From Caulobacter sp. X (GTDB lineage Bacteria > Pseudomonadota > Alphaproteobacteria > Caulobacterales > Caulobacteraceae): a DNA stretch of 64,000 nt. How positions within the stretch are numbered: the stretch's first letter is position 1; each line of letters opens with the position of its first letter. This document shows positions 57,252 to 64,000 of this stretch, piece by piece. The position numbers and the translations under genes are program-made. The DNA is taken from positions 496,001 to 560,000 of the forward strand of contig NZ_PEGF01000002.1 in the NCBI RefSeq assembly GCF_002742635.1, in the 5' to 3' direction. The notes beneath the pieces are model-generated. The model worked only from the letters and a program-made list of their open reading frames with translations. It searched no databases and was not told where the DNA came from.

Positions 57252-59176
57252 GCCTCATCGACATTCAGCCGCCAGTAGGTCGCGTAGCGTTGGTGGGCGA
57301 TGCGGTGATAGGGGACCAGCCGCACCTCGCCGCCTTCCGCCGAGGTCACGGTGAACTCCAGCGGCTTGCCCGTCGGCCGGATGCGGGCGGCGACCAAGGC
57401 CGGATCGCCCGTTAGCGTGGGCGGGGTGAACGGCCCGTCGTTGTACTTCCCATACAGCCGCTCGTTGACGACGATGTCCGCGCCCGGCGCGAGGCCCTCG
57501 GTCCCCAGGGCGGCGGCCAGCACCAACGGACCATGGGTGAAGGCGGCGATGCTCGTGGCGGCCGGGTCGGTCTCGAACCCGGTCCGCATCTCCAGCCGCA
57601 GCTCGACGGTGTCGCCGTCCTTCCACGTCCGGGCGATCTCAAGGAAGCCCGGGACCTTCGAGCGCAGGGCGACCTTGCCGTTGACCAGCACGGTGGCTGT
57701 GCGGCTCCAGCCCGGTTGGCGCAGTTTCAGGGTCAGGGCGGTCGGGCGCTTCAGGCTCCAGCGCAAGGTGGTGGTCGGATCGTCCGGGAAGGTCGTGGTC
57801 TGGGTCAGGGTCGCGTCGTGGGCCTTCCAGGCGACCTTCGAGGGAATGAACAGGTTCACGTACAGCGACCGGTCGTCGTGGAAGTAGATCGAGTCCCGGT
57901 ACTTGGCGTGGTTCTCCATGCCCGTGCCGGTGCAGCACCAGAACGAGTCCACGGGCGTGCAGTAGAGCTTCATGTAGCCCGGCCGCGCGCCCTGGAAGTA
58001 GGTGACCATGCCGCTGTCGGGGTCCTGCGAGGCCAGGATGCCGTTGTACAGCGTGCGCTCGTAATAGTCGGCGTATTCGGCGCGTGGGTCCTGGGCGAAC
58101 AGGGCGCGGGTCAGCTTCAGCATGTTGTGCTGGCAGCAGGTCTCCGAGCCCTTGGCCGAGAAGACGTGCTTTTCGAAATCGGCCCTCGGGAAGAAGTGCT
58201 CGCCGTCGCCGTTCCCGCCGGTCGCGAACGAGCGGGTCCGGGTCACCGTCCGCCAGAAGAACGCGGCGGCGTCGCCGTACGGCGCCTGGCCGGTCGTCTC
58301 ATGGACGCGCTGGAAGCCGACGACCTTGGGGATCTGGGTGTTGGCGTGCAGGCCGTCCAGCGTGTCGCGGCCCTGGGACAACGGTGTCAGCAGGGCCTTG
58401 TGCGAGAAGCGCTCGGCGGCGGTCCGGTAGCGGACGTCGCCGGTCAGGGCGAAGAGGTCGGCGAAGACCTCGTTCATGCCGCCGTGCTCGGTCGCCAGCA
58501 TGGCCTCGAACTGGGCGTCGGAGAGCGGCGCGGTGGCCTGGACCGTCCAGTCGGCCAGGCGCAACAGCACGACGCGGCTGGTCTGGCTGTCGGCCAACTG
58601 CCAGCCGTCGCGCAGTCCGGCGAACACCTTGTGCAGGGTGTACCAGGGCACGCCGGTGATCTTCTCGCCGCGAATGTGCGCCTCGACCAGGGCGGGGCCT
58701 TTCGGGAAAGCGCAGACGAGGCCGGAGTTGGAGGCGGCCTGGCAGGCGGCCAGTTCCTCGGCGATGTGGTCCACCCGCTGCTTGAACCGGACGTCGCCGG
58801 TCGAGCGGTACATCAGGGCGCAGGCCGACTGGTAGTGGCCGAGGGTGTGGCCGTGGCAGTTGATGTCAGCCCACGTCGCCTCGGACTCCCAGCCGCCATA
58901 GGGCTGGGCCTTGGGCTTAAGGCCTGCGTTGGTGCGGAAGGCGCTGAGCAGGCGGTCCGGCTCCAGCGACAGCAGATAGGCCTCAGTCTGGCGCTGGGCG
59001 TGCAGGAACGGGCTGTCCAGCAGTTCGACGTCGCGCATGTCGAAGGGCGAGAGGCGCGAAGTGGAACGGGAGGGAGCTGCAGCCAAGGCGGTGGACGCCA
59101 TGGCGCCCACGGCGCCGGCCAGCACGTAGCGCCGGGGCCAACGCGGGCCGCCCGAGCAGCAGTCACCATGGTCCAT
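57248..59176 (-). CDS. GH127-type glycosidase (DUF1680, beta-L-arabinofuranosidase family)
   Basis: Secreted glycoside hydrolase, 642 residues, with a twin-arginine-like signal (PRRYVLAGAVGAMASTALAAA). GH127 enzymes use a cysteine nucleophile held by zinc; the ligand motifs ETCCQHNML and WCCTGTGMENHAKY are present in the usual order, as is GYMKLYC. The ATG at 59176 follows a GGGAG site six bases upstream; longer frames would run toward thiD. It interrupts the folP-thiD neighbourhood and may be an acquired sugar gene. Confidence 0.9.
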   Translation of the reverse strand: MDHGDCCSGGPRWPRRYVLAGAVGAMASTALAAAPSRSTSRLSPFDMRDVELLDSPFLHAQRQTEAYLLSLEPDRLLSAFRTNAGLKPKAQPYGGWESEATWADINCHGHTLGHYQSACALMYRSTGDVRFKQRVDHIAEELAACQAASNSGLVCAFPKGPALVEAHIRGEKITGVPWYTLHKVFAGLRDGWQLADSQTSRVVLLRLADWTVQATAPLSDAQFEAMLATEHGGMNEVFADLFALTGDVRYRTAAERFSHKALLTPLSQGRDTLDGLHANTQIPKVVGFQRVHETTGQAPYGDAAAFFWRTVTRTRSFATGGNGDGEHFFPRADFEKHVFSAKGSETCCQHNMLKLTRALFAQDPRAEYADYYERTLYNGILASQDPDSGMVTYFQGARPGYMKLYCTPVDSFWCCTGTGMENHAKYRDSIYFHDDRSLYVNLFIPSKVAWKAHDATLTQTTTFPDDPTTTLRWSLKRPTALTLKLRQPGWSRTATVLVNGKVALRSKVPGFLEIARTWKDGDTVELRLEMRTGFETDPAATSIAAFTHGPLVLAAALGTEGLAPGADIVVNERLYGKYNDGPFTPPTLTGDPALVAARIRPTGKPLEFTVTSAEGGEVRLVPYHRIAHQRYATYWRLNVDEA

Positions 59177-59246
59177 GCGCGAACTCCCTGACGCGATGCG
59201 GCGGCGCCGCTTATTAGTAGGAGTAATAGGGGCTGGATGACGCTTA

Positions 59247-59260
59247 GGAAAGCGCTTCGG
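59247..59260. promoter_or_regulatory. LacI-type operator candidate upstream of the GH127 gene
   Basis: GGAAAGCGCTTCGG contains the core palindrome AAGCGCTT, typical of LacI/PurR-family operators in sugar genes. It lies between the divergent GH127 and thiD genes, about 70 bp before the GH127 start. A second small inverted repeat, TATTA-N7-TAATA, occurs beside it at about 59212-59228. No LacI gene is in the window. Confidence 0.4.
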
Positions 59261-59303
59261 CGAGGTCTCCCCATCGCCCCGATTCCCGCCTACATCTGCC
59301 GCC

Positions 59304-60119
59304 ATGTCGCAAGCTCCCGCCCAGGCGCCGCAAGGCCGCGTTCTCGTCATCGCCGGATCGGACTCCGGAGGCGGAGCGGGGATCCAGGCCGACATCAAGA
59401 CCATCACCGCGCTAGGCGGCTATGCGGCGACCGCGATCACGGCGGTGACCGTGCAGAACACCCTGGGCGTCACCGGCGTCCATCCGATCCCTCTGGACAT
59501 CATCGCCGCCCAGGCCCGCGCGGTGCTGGACGACATCGGGGCCGATGCGATCAAGACCGGCATGCTGGGCGACGCGGCCGTGGTCGAGACCGTCGCCGCC
59601 GCGATCGACCACGCGGGCCAGGTTCCGGCGGTCGTCGACCCCGTCATGGTCGCCAAGGGCGGCGCGCCCCTGCTGGCCGAGGCGGCGATCGGGGCGGTCA
59701 AGGCGCTGATGATCCCGCGCGCCGCGCTGCTGACCCCCAACGCCCCAGAGGCGGCCGCCCTGACGGGCCTGACGGTCGAGACCACCGACGACCTGCGCCG
59801 GGCGGGCGAGGCCCTGCTGGCGTTGGGCGCCAAGGCGGTGCTGATGAAGGGCGGCCATGTGGCGGGAGAGCGCGTCGTCGACGTGCTGATGACGACCGAA
59901 GGCGAAACCACCTTCGAGGGCGAGCGCATCGAGACCCGCCATACCCACGGCACTGGCTGCACCCTCGCTAGCGCCTGCGCCGCCGGTCTGGCCCAGGGCC
60001 TGCCGCTGGAGCAGGCCGTGGCGAGAGCCTGGAACTATGTCCACGAGGCCATGTTGCGCGCGCCGGGCTTTGGCGGCGGGCATGGTCCGCTGGACCACGG
60101 CTGGACGTTGCGCGCATGA
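59304..60119 (+). CDS. thiD: Hydroxymethylpyrimidine kinase / phosphomethylpyrimidine kinase
   Basis: Ribokinase-fold enzyme that phosphorylates HMP and HMP-P in thiamine synthesis. 271 residues: GSDSGGGAGIQADIKT near the N-terminus, LTPNAPEAAAL, MKGGH and the ATP/anion-hole motif HGTGCTLASACAAGL. It overlaps the following nucleotidyltransferase-like gene by 4 bases. thiE is far away in this window; no riboswitch was seen in its leader. Confidence 0.95.
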   Translation: MSQAPAQAPQGRVLVIAGSDSGGGAGIQADIKTITALGGYAATAITAVTVQNTLGVTGVHPIPLDIIAAQARAVLDDIGADAIKTGMLGDAAVVETVAAAIDHAGQVPAVVDPVMVAKGGAPLLAEAAIGAVKALMIPRAALLTPNAPEAAALTGLTVETTDDLRRAGEALLALGAKAVLMKGGHVAGERVVDVLMTTEGETTFEGERIETRHTHGTGCTLASACAAGLAQGLPLEQAVARAWNYVHEAMLRAPGFGGGHGPLDHGWTLRA

Positions 60120-60700
60120 CCGACGCGCTCGAAGCTCGCCTCGCCGAGATCGTCCGGGCCACCCCGACCACCTGGGCGGTGCTCCGGACCGCGCGGGAGC
60201 TGGATCTGCCCGACTGGATGATCTTCTCCGGCGCGGTCTACCAGCCCGTCTGGAACCACCTGACCGGGCGGCCTCTGGACTACGGCATCAAGGACTATGA
60301 TCTGGCCTATCACGACGCCAGCGACATCAGCTACGAGGCCGAGGACGTGGTCATCAAGCGTGTCGCCGCCGCCTTCGAGCCGCCGCTGCGGGACCTGGTC
60401 GAGGTCCGCAACCAGGCGCGGGTCCACCTGTGGTTCGCCGACAAGTTCGGGGCCGACGAGCCCTATCCGCCGCTGGAGACCAGCGCCGCGGCGCTGAAGC
60501 GCTTCGTGGCCACGGCCTTTTGCGTCGGCGTGCGGCTGGAAACGGACGACAGCCTGACGGTGCATGCGCCGTTTGGCCTGGAGGACCTGTTCGCCCTGCG
60601 CCTGCGGCCCAACCCGTTGCGGCCCTCGGGAGCCGGCGGCTGGGAGCGCACCACGGGCTCGGCCAAGGCCCGCTGGTCGGAGATCTCGATCGAGCCCTGA
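60116..60700 (+). CDS. Nucleotidyltransferase-like protein (COG3575 type)
   Basis: 194-residue protein whose middle part, DWMIFSGAVYQPVWNHLTG and IKDYDLAYHD, matches the conserved family of putative nucleotidyltransferases of the COG3575 group (DYDL-x-YxD as the likely metal motif), followed by the VRNQARVHLWF stretch. The biochemical role is unknown. It is translationally coupled to thiD (4-base overlap) but a thiamine role is not shown by this family. Confidence 0.8.
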   Translation: MTDALEARLAEIVRATPTTWAVLRTARELDLPDWMIFSGAVYQPVWNHLTGRPLDYGIKDYDLAYHDASDISYEAEDVVIKRVAAAFEPPLRDLVEVRNQARVHLWFADKFGADEPYPPLETSAAALKRFVATAFCVGVRLETDDSLTVHAPFGLEDLFALRLRPNPLRPSGAGGWERTTGSAKARWSEISIEP

Positions 60701-60785
60701 TTGTCACCGGGACAATAAAGGCTTTGCGCGGCGATCTCCGCCCGCATAACAGCGATGTCCATCGGATTTCCGGGAGATCGCCCGC

Positions 60786-61613
60786 ATGCGCCAGTGGACT
60801 ATCGACGCCTTCGCCAGCGCCCCGTTCAAGGGCAACCCGGCCTGCGTGGTCGAGCCGTTCGCGGCTTGGCCTTCAGACGCCTGGATGCAGGCCCTGGCGG
60901 CCGAGAACAACCAGGCCGAGACGGCCTTCCTGCTGAAGACCGATGATTCGGCGCGCTATGGTCTGCGGTGGTTCACGCCGACGCTCGAAGCGCCGCTATG
61001 CGGTCACGCCACTCTGGCGGCGGCGCATATGCTGTTCGCCGAGCTGGGCGTCGATGTCCCTCTGCTGACCTTCGACACCCTGTCTGGGCCGCTGACCGTG
61101 AAGCAGACGGGCGAGGGCTTGGAGATGGACTTCCCGGCCGATCCGCCGCGCCGGACCTCGGTCCCCGATGGCTTGGCCGACGCGCTGGGCGCGACGCCGG
61201 TCGAGGTCTGGGCGGGGGCTTATCTGATCGCGGTTCTAGAGGACGAGGCGACGGTGAGGGCGCTCAAGCCCGACCTTTCGGCCCTGAAGACCATCGGCGG
61301 CGAGGCGACCGGCGGGCCTGGCCAGACGGTCGTTGTCGCCCTGGCCGATCCGGGCCAGCCCTACGCGGTGATCAGCCGCTTTTTCGCGCCGGGCTTCGGC
61401 ATTCCCGAGGATCCGACCACGGGCTCGGCCCACTGCATCCTCATGCCGCTCTACGGCGACAAGCTGGGCGCGGAGATCCTGAAATTCCACCAGGCCTATC
61501 CTGGCCGGGGCGGGGACCTAGAATGCGAACGCCGCGGCGCGCGCGTCTTGCTGCGCGGCCGCGGCGTCACGGTGGTGGAGAGCCGTCTCCGCGTGGAGCC
61601 GGCCTTCAACTAG
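60786..61613 (+). CDS. PhzF family isomerase-like protein
   Basis: Member of the PhzF/DapF-fold family, 275 residues. The catalytic glutamate E45 lies in [10 protein letters not shown], followed by [22 protein letters not shown] and the C-terminal [20 protein letters not shown] block. In phenazine producers this enzyme isomerises DHHA, but most bacteria, as here, have an orphan copy of unknown substrate. No phz genes are nearby. Confidence 0.9.
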   Translation: MRQWTIDAFASAPFKGNPACVVEPFAAWPSDAWMQALAAENNQAETAFLLKTDDSARYGLRWFTPTLEAPLCGHATLAAAHMLFAELGVDVPLLTFDTLSGPLTVKQTGEGLEMDFPADPPRRTSVPDGLADALGATPVEVWAGAYLIAVLEDEATVRALKPDLSALKTIGGEATGGPGQTVVVALADPGQPYAVISRFFAPGFGIPEDPTTGSAHCILMPLYGDKLGAEILKFHQAYPGRGGDLECERRGARVLLRGRGVTVVESRLRVEPAFN

Positions 61614-61619
61614 TCCGAC

Positions 61620-61970
61620 TTACCAGCGGCCGGGGCCGCGGTGGTCGCCATAGCCGTAGCCATAGTCGCGGTCATGGCGCTCGTAGCGGACCTGGGCGCT
61701 GATGCGGTCGAAGCGACGATCGAGGTCGGCGCGCTCCCAGCCGTTCAGGCCGTTGCGGCGATAGCGGTGCTCCAGGCGCTCGGTCTCGCGCAGTTCGGCG
61801 CGCAGGCGATAGGCTTCCGAGCGGGTCAGCGAGCCGTTGCGCAGGCCCATGTCGATGCGGCGCTCCAGCTGGTCCTGGCGCTGGTTGATCGGCTGGGCCG
61901 AGGCGACGGCGGGAAGGGCAGCGGCCGCCAGGGCCGAGACCGTAACGATCGGGATCAGGATCTTCTTCAT
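61620..61970 (-). CDS. Hypothetical secreted charged protein
   Basis: Not recognised. 116 residues: signal peptide (KKILIPIVTVSALAAAALPAVASAQ), then a helical, strongly charged part (QDQLERRIDMGLRNGSLTRSEAYRLRAEL) and a Tyr/Gly/Arg/Asp-rich tail (DRDYGYGYGDHRG). Similar small periplasmic proteins with a GSLTRSEA-type segment are common in alphaproteobacteria. It ends 6 bp from the convergent PhzF gene. Confidence 0.7.
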   Translation of the reverse strand: MKKILIPIVTVSALAAAALPAVASAQPINQRQDQLERRIDMGLRNGSLTRSEAYRLRAELRETERLEHRYRRNGLNGWERADLDRRFDRISAQVRYERHDRDYGYGYGDHRGPGRW

Positions 61971-62117
61971 CGGTTCGGTTCCTCTTGAACATCTCCGCCG
62001 ACCGCTCCCCGGGGAGGTGGGAGGACGACGTTGAGGCAAGAAAAACACGCGACGGCTGAAGCGGTTCTGAGCCGCTCGTTGTCCTAGGTTCAGGAAGATT
62101 TGGGGTTCAGGTCGGAA

Positions 62118-64000
62118 TCAGGCGGCCTTGGCCATCCGCGCGGCGGCGATCGCGTCTTCGATCGCGCCATAGAGCTTGCTGACCTCGACCGGCTTGGCGA
62201 CGTGGCCTTCCATGCCAGCGGCGAGGTAGTCCTCGACCTGGTGGGCCAGGGCGTTGGCGGTCACGGCGACGATCGGGGTTCGTGTGCGACCTTCCTGGGC
62301 CTCCAGGGCGCGGATGGCGCGGGCGGCCTCGATGCCGTCCATCACCGGCATGTGGATGTCCATCAGGATGATGTCGAACTTGGCGGCCTTCCAGGCCTCG
62401 ACGCAGGCCGCTCCGTCCGGAACCATGGTCACCTCGGCGCCCAGCGGCGCCAGCACCGCCTCGATGACCTTCTGATTGGTCGGATTGTCGTCGGCCGCCA
62501 GCACGCGCAGCGGCGCCTTGGCGGCGGCCCGGGCCTTGGGACGCGCGATCGCGTGGGCCTCGTCGTCGTCGATATAGTGGACTTCGGTCAGGGTCTCCTC
62601 GCGCGGCAGGGCGACCAGGACCGTGAAGGTCGAGCCGCGGCCCTCGCGGCTCTGGACCTTGATCGAGCCGCCCATCAGCGCCGCCAGTTCGCGGCAGATG
62701 GCCAGGCCCAGCCCCGAACCGCCGAAGCGGCGAGTCGTCGAGCTGTCGGCCTGGACGAACTTGTCGAACAGGCGCGGCAGGATCTCGGGCGCGACGCCGA
62801 TGCCCGTGTCGGCGACATCGATCCGCAGGCCCGAACCATCCTCGGCCGAGGCGAACCGAACGGCGACGGCCCCCTCCAGGGTGAACTTCAGCGCGTTGGA
62901 GATCAGGTTGCCCAGGATCTGGCGCAGGCGGTCGGCGTCGCCGCGCCACAGGCCATGCGCCTCGGGGGCGACGGCTACCTCGAAGGCCAGGCCCTTCTCA
63001 CGCGCCTGATGGCCGTAGGTTTCACGGATCGACTGGGCCAGCTGGGCGATATCGAAGGGGCGGTCCTGGATCTCGAGACGGCCGGCCTCGATCTTGGACA
63101 GGTCCAGCACGTCGTTCAGCACAGCCAGCAGCAGGCCGCCGGACTCGCGGATCACCGAGAGGCGCTCGCGCTGGGCGGGCTTGAGCTCGTCCATGGCCAT
63201 GACCTCGGCCATGGCCAGCACCCCGTTCAGCGGGGTGCGGATCTCGTGGCTCATATTGGCCAGGAAGTGCGACTTCAGGACGTTGGCCGTGTTGGCGTCG
63301 TCGCGCGCCTTGACCAGCTCGGCCATGGCGCCGCGCAGGTCGTCATCGTTGGCGCGCAACCGCGCGACCAGATGGTTGAAGCTGTCGATCAGGCTCTGGA
63401 AGACGTCGTCGTCGGCGGCTTGTTCCACCGGCATGAAGCGCCCGCCGACGGCGGTCTCGTGCATGGCTTCGGAAAGCCGCTCCATCGGCCGGGCCATGCG
63501 CCGGGCCAGGCCGTTGGCCAGCAGGATCGCCAGCCCGGCCGAGCCGAAGAACAGGGCGCCGGTCAGGGCCAGGTCGCGAGCCAGGATCTGGCCGATGCCC
63601 GGGCGGCGGGCCACCAGGACGACGGCGCCGATCTTGCGGCCGCTCACTTCGACGGGACGGGTCAGGGTGTCGACGTCGGCGGGCGCGGGATCGCCGATCT
63701 GGGCGACCGTCCGGCCTCCGGTGTCGACCATGCGGACGGCCGCGACGCCCGGCGCCTTGGCCACCGCGCTCAGCGCGCGATAGACGCCGGCCAGGTTGTT
63801 GTCGGCCAGGGGACCCGCGGCGCCGGCGGCGGCCATCTGGGCCAGGACCGCGTGGTTGGCGCGCGACTCCTGCCGCGCCACGCTCCACTGCTGCAACATG
63901 AAGCACAGACACGCCGCTACGAGCGCGAGCACCGTGGTGGCCAAGGCCACGCCGGCGATTCGCGCCTGGAGGGGCGCGTGGGTCGATTCGCGGCTCGCGC
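62118..64000 (-). CDS. Membrane hybrid histidine kinase, 5' end outside the window
   Basis: Sensor kinase with an open frame to the right edge; the visible part is at least 610 residues from a GTG at 63950, and the true start is probably beyond 64000. Order: membrane helix, periplasmic sensor of about 100 residues, second helix (about 128-148), HAMP, HisKA with H235 in SHEIRTPLNG, HATPase (DTGIGV, FGGSGLGLAICREL), and a receiver with D531 (ILMDIHMPVMDG). Both kinase and receiver look intact. The signal is unknown; 147 bp separate it from the secreted protein gene downstream. Confidence 0.9.
   Translation of the reverse strand, partial: ASRESTHAPLQARIAGVALATTVLALVAACLCFMLQQWSVARQESRANHAVLAQMAAAGAAGPLADNNLAGVYRALSAVAKAPGVAAVRMVDTGGRTVAQIGDPAPADVDTLTRPVEVSGRKIGAVVLVARRPGIGQILARDLALTGALFFGSAGLAILLANGLARRMARPMERLSEAMHETAVGGRFMPVEQAADDDVFQSLIDSFNHLVARLRANDDDLRGAMAELVKARDDANTANVLKSHFLANMSHEIRTPLNGVLAMAEVMAMDELKPAQRERLSVIRESGGLLLAVLNDVLDLSKIEAGRLEIQDRPFDIAQLAQSIRETYGHQAREKGLAFEVAVAPEAHGLWRGDADRLRQILGNLISNALKFTLEGAVAVRFASAEDGSGLRIDVADTGIGVAPEILPRLFDKFVQADSSTTRRFGGSGLGLAICRELAALMGGSIKVQSREGRGSTFTVLVALPREETLTEVHYIDDDEAHAIARPKARAAAKAPLRVLAADDNPTNQKVIEAVLAPLGAEVTMVPDGAACVEAWKAAKFDIILMDIHMPVMDGIEAARAIRALEAQEGRTRTPIVAVTANALAHQVEDYLAAGMEGHVAKPVEVSKLYGAIEDAIAAARMAKAA

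Noticed and set aside
59177..59303. TPP riboswitch before thiD
   Set aside because: No CUGAGA or ACCUGA-type conserved cores in the leader; the thiE upstream region also lacks them.
60786..61613. Phenazine biosynthesis
   Set aside because: Only a PhzF-fold gene is present; orphan copies are common and no other phz genes are near.

Overview
This is a stretch of GC-rich chromosome from an alphaproteobacterium of the Caulobacter lineage. The evidence is gene content and order: a diguanylate cyclase with an RESD inhibitory site, the sigF/nrsF pair with its metallophore-type operon, gap-pgk-fba, zauP-zapA, 6S RNA next to fau, ruvCAB running into tol-pal, and ftsH near folP. It also carries the extensive intergenic inverted repeats seen in caulobacters. 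No prophage, insertion sequence, tRNA, rRNA or CRISPR array was found; this reads as core chromosome with a few accessory insertions.

Layout. 0-4.2 kb: dgcA diverges from purEK, followed by an acyltransferase and an acetyltransferase. 4.1-6.6 kb: a DUF2975-like membrane protein and XRE regulator pair diverges from a two-gene ABC exporter, with a repeated operator-like sequence between them. 6.7-12 kb: an Asp/Glu racemase homologue, a secreted GH92 mannosidase and a class A penicillin-binding protein. 12-20 kb: a Cys-cluster protein, rpmE, an ABC half-exporter, a secreted HEGYPGHH metallopeptidase-like protein, a glycerophosphodiesterase, an inositol monophosphatase and thiE. 20.3-23.5 kb: the iron storage pair bfd and bfr behind a Fur-like box, an acetyltransferase and a chemoreceptor.

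23.8-28.2 kb: a TspO-like membrane protein and the heavy-metal stress module. sigF and nrsF face away from bufA-bufB-bufC-bufD. Both directions carry matching GTAACC-N16-CGAA/CGTA promoter elements, so one sigma factor probably drives its own operon and the peptide metallophore operon. 28.2-32.3 kb: a glycolytic cluster (gap, a small secreted protein, pgk, fba). 32.5-36.2 kb: zauP-zapA (Z-ring organisation), a secreted S9 peptidase, 6S RNA and fau.

36.2-42.1 kb: a YmdB-like phosphoesterase, ohr, a glutathione transferase, yebC, an MgtC-like protein, a nucleoside hydrolase, a GFA-family protein and two small hypotheticals. 42.2-50.9 kb: a long co-directional block, ruvC-ruvA-ruvB, a short SEDS-like membrane protein, ybgC, tolQ-tolR-tolA-tolB, pal and cpoB. 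This links Holliday junction processing with envelope constriction. 51-64 kb: tilS, ftsH, a hybrid kinase with folP, a GH127-type glycosidase, thiD with a nucleotidyltransferase-like gene, a PhzF homologue, and a second hybrid kinase that runs off the right edge.

The most unusual items are the degenerate SEDS-like protein inside the ruv-tol block, tilS whose first 25 or so codons lie in an intergenic repeat, the repeat/CtrA-like operator at 4.9 kb, and the small secreted protein lodged between gap and pgk. All assignments rest on reading the sequence; no database search was run.
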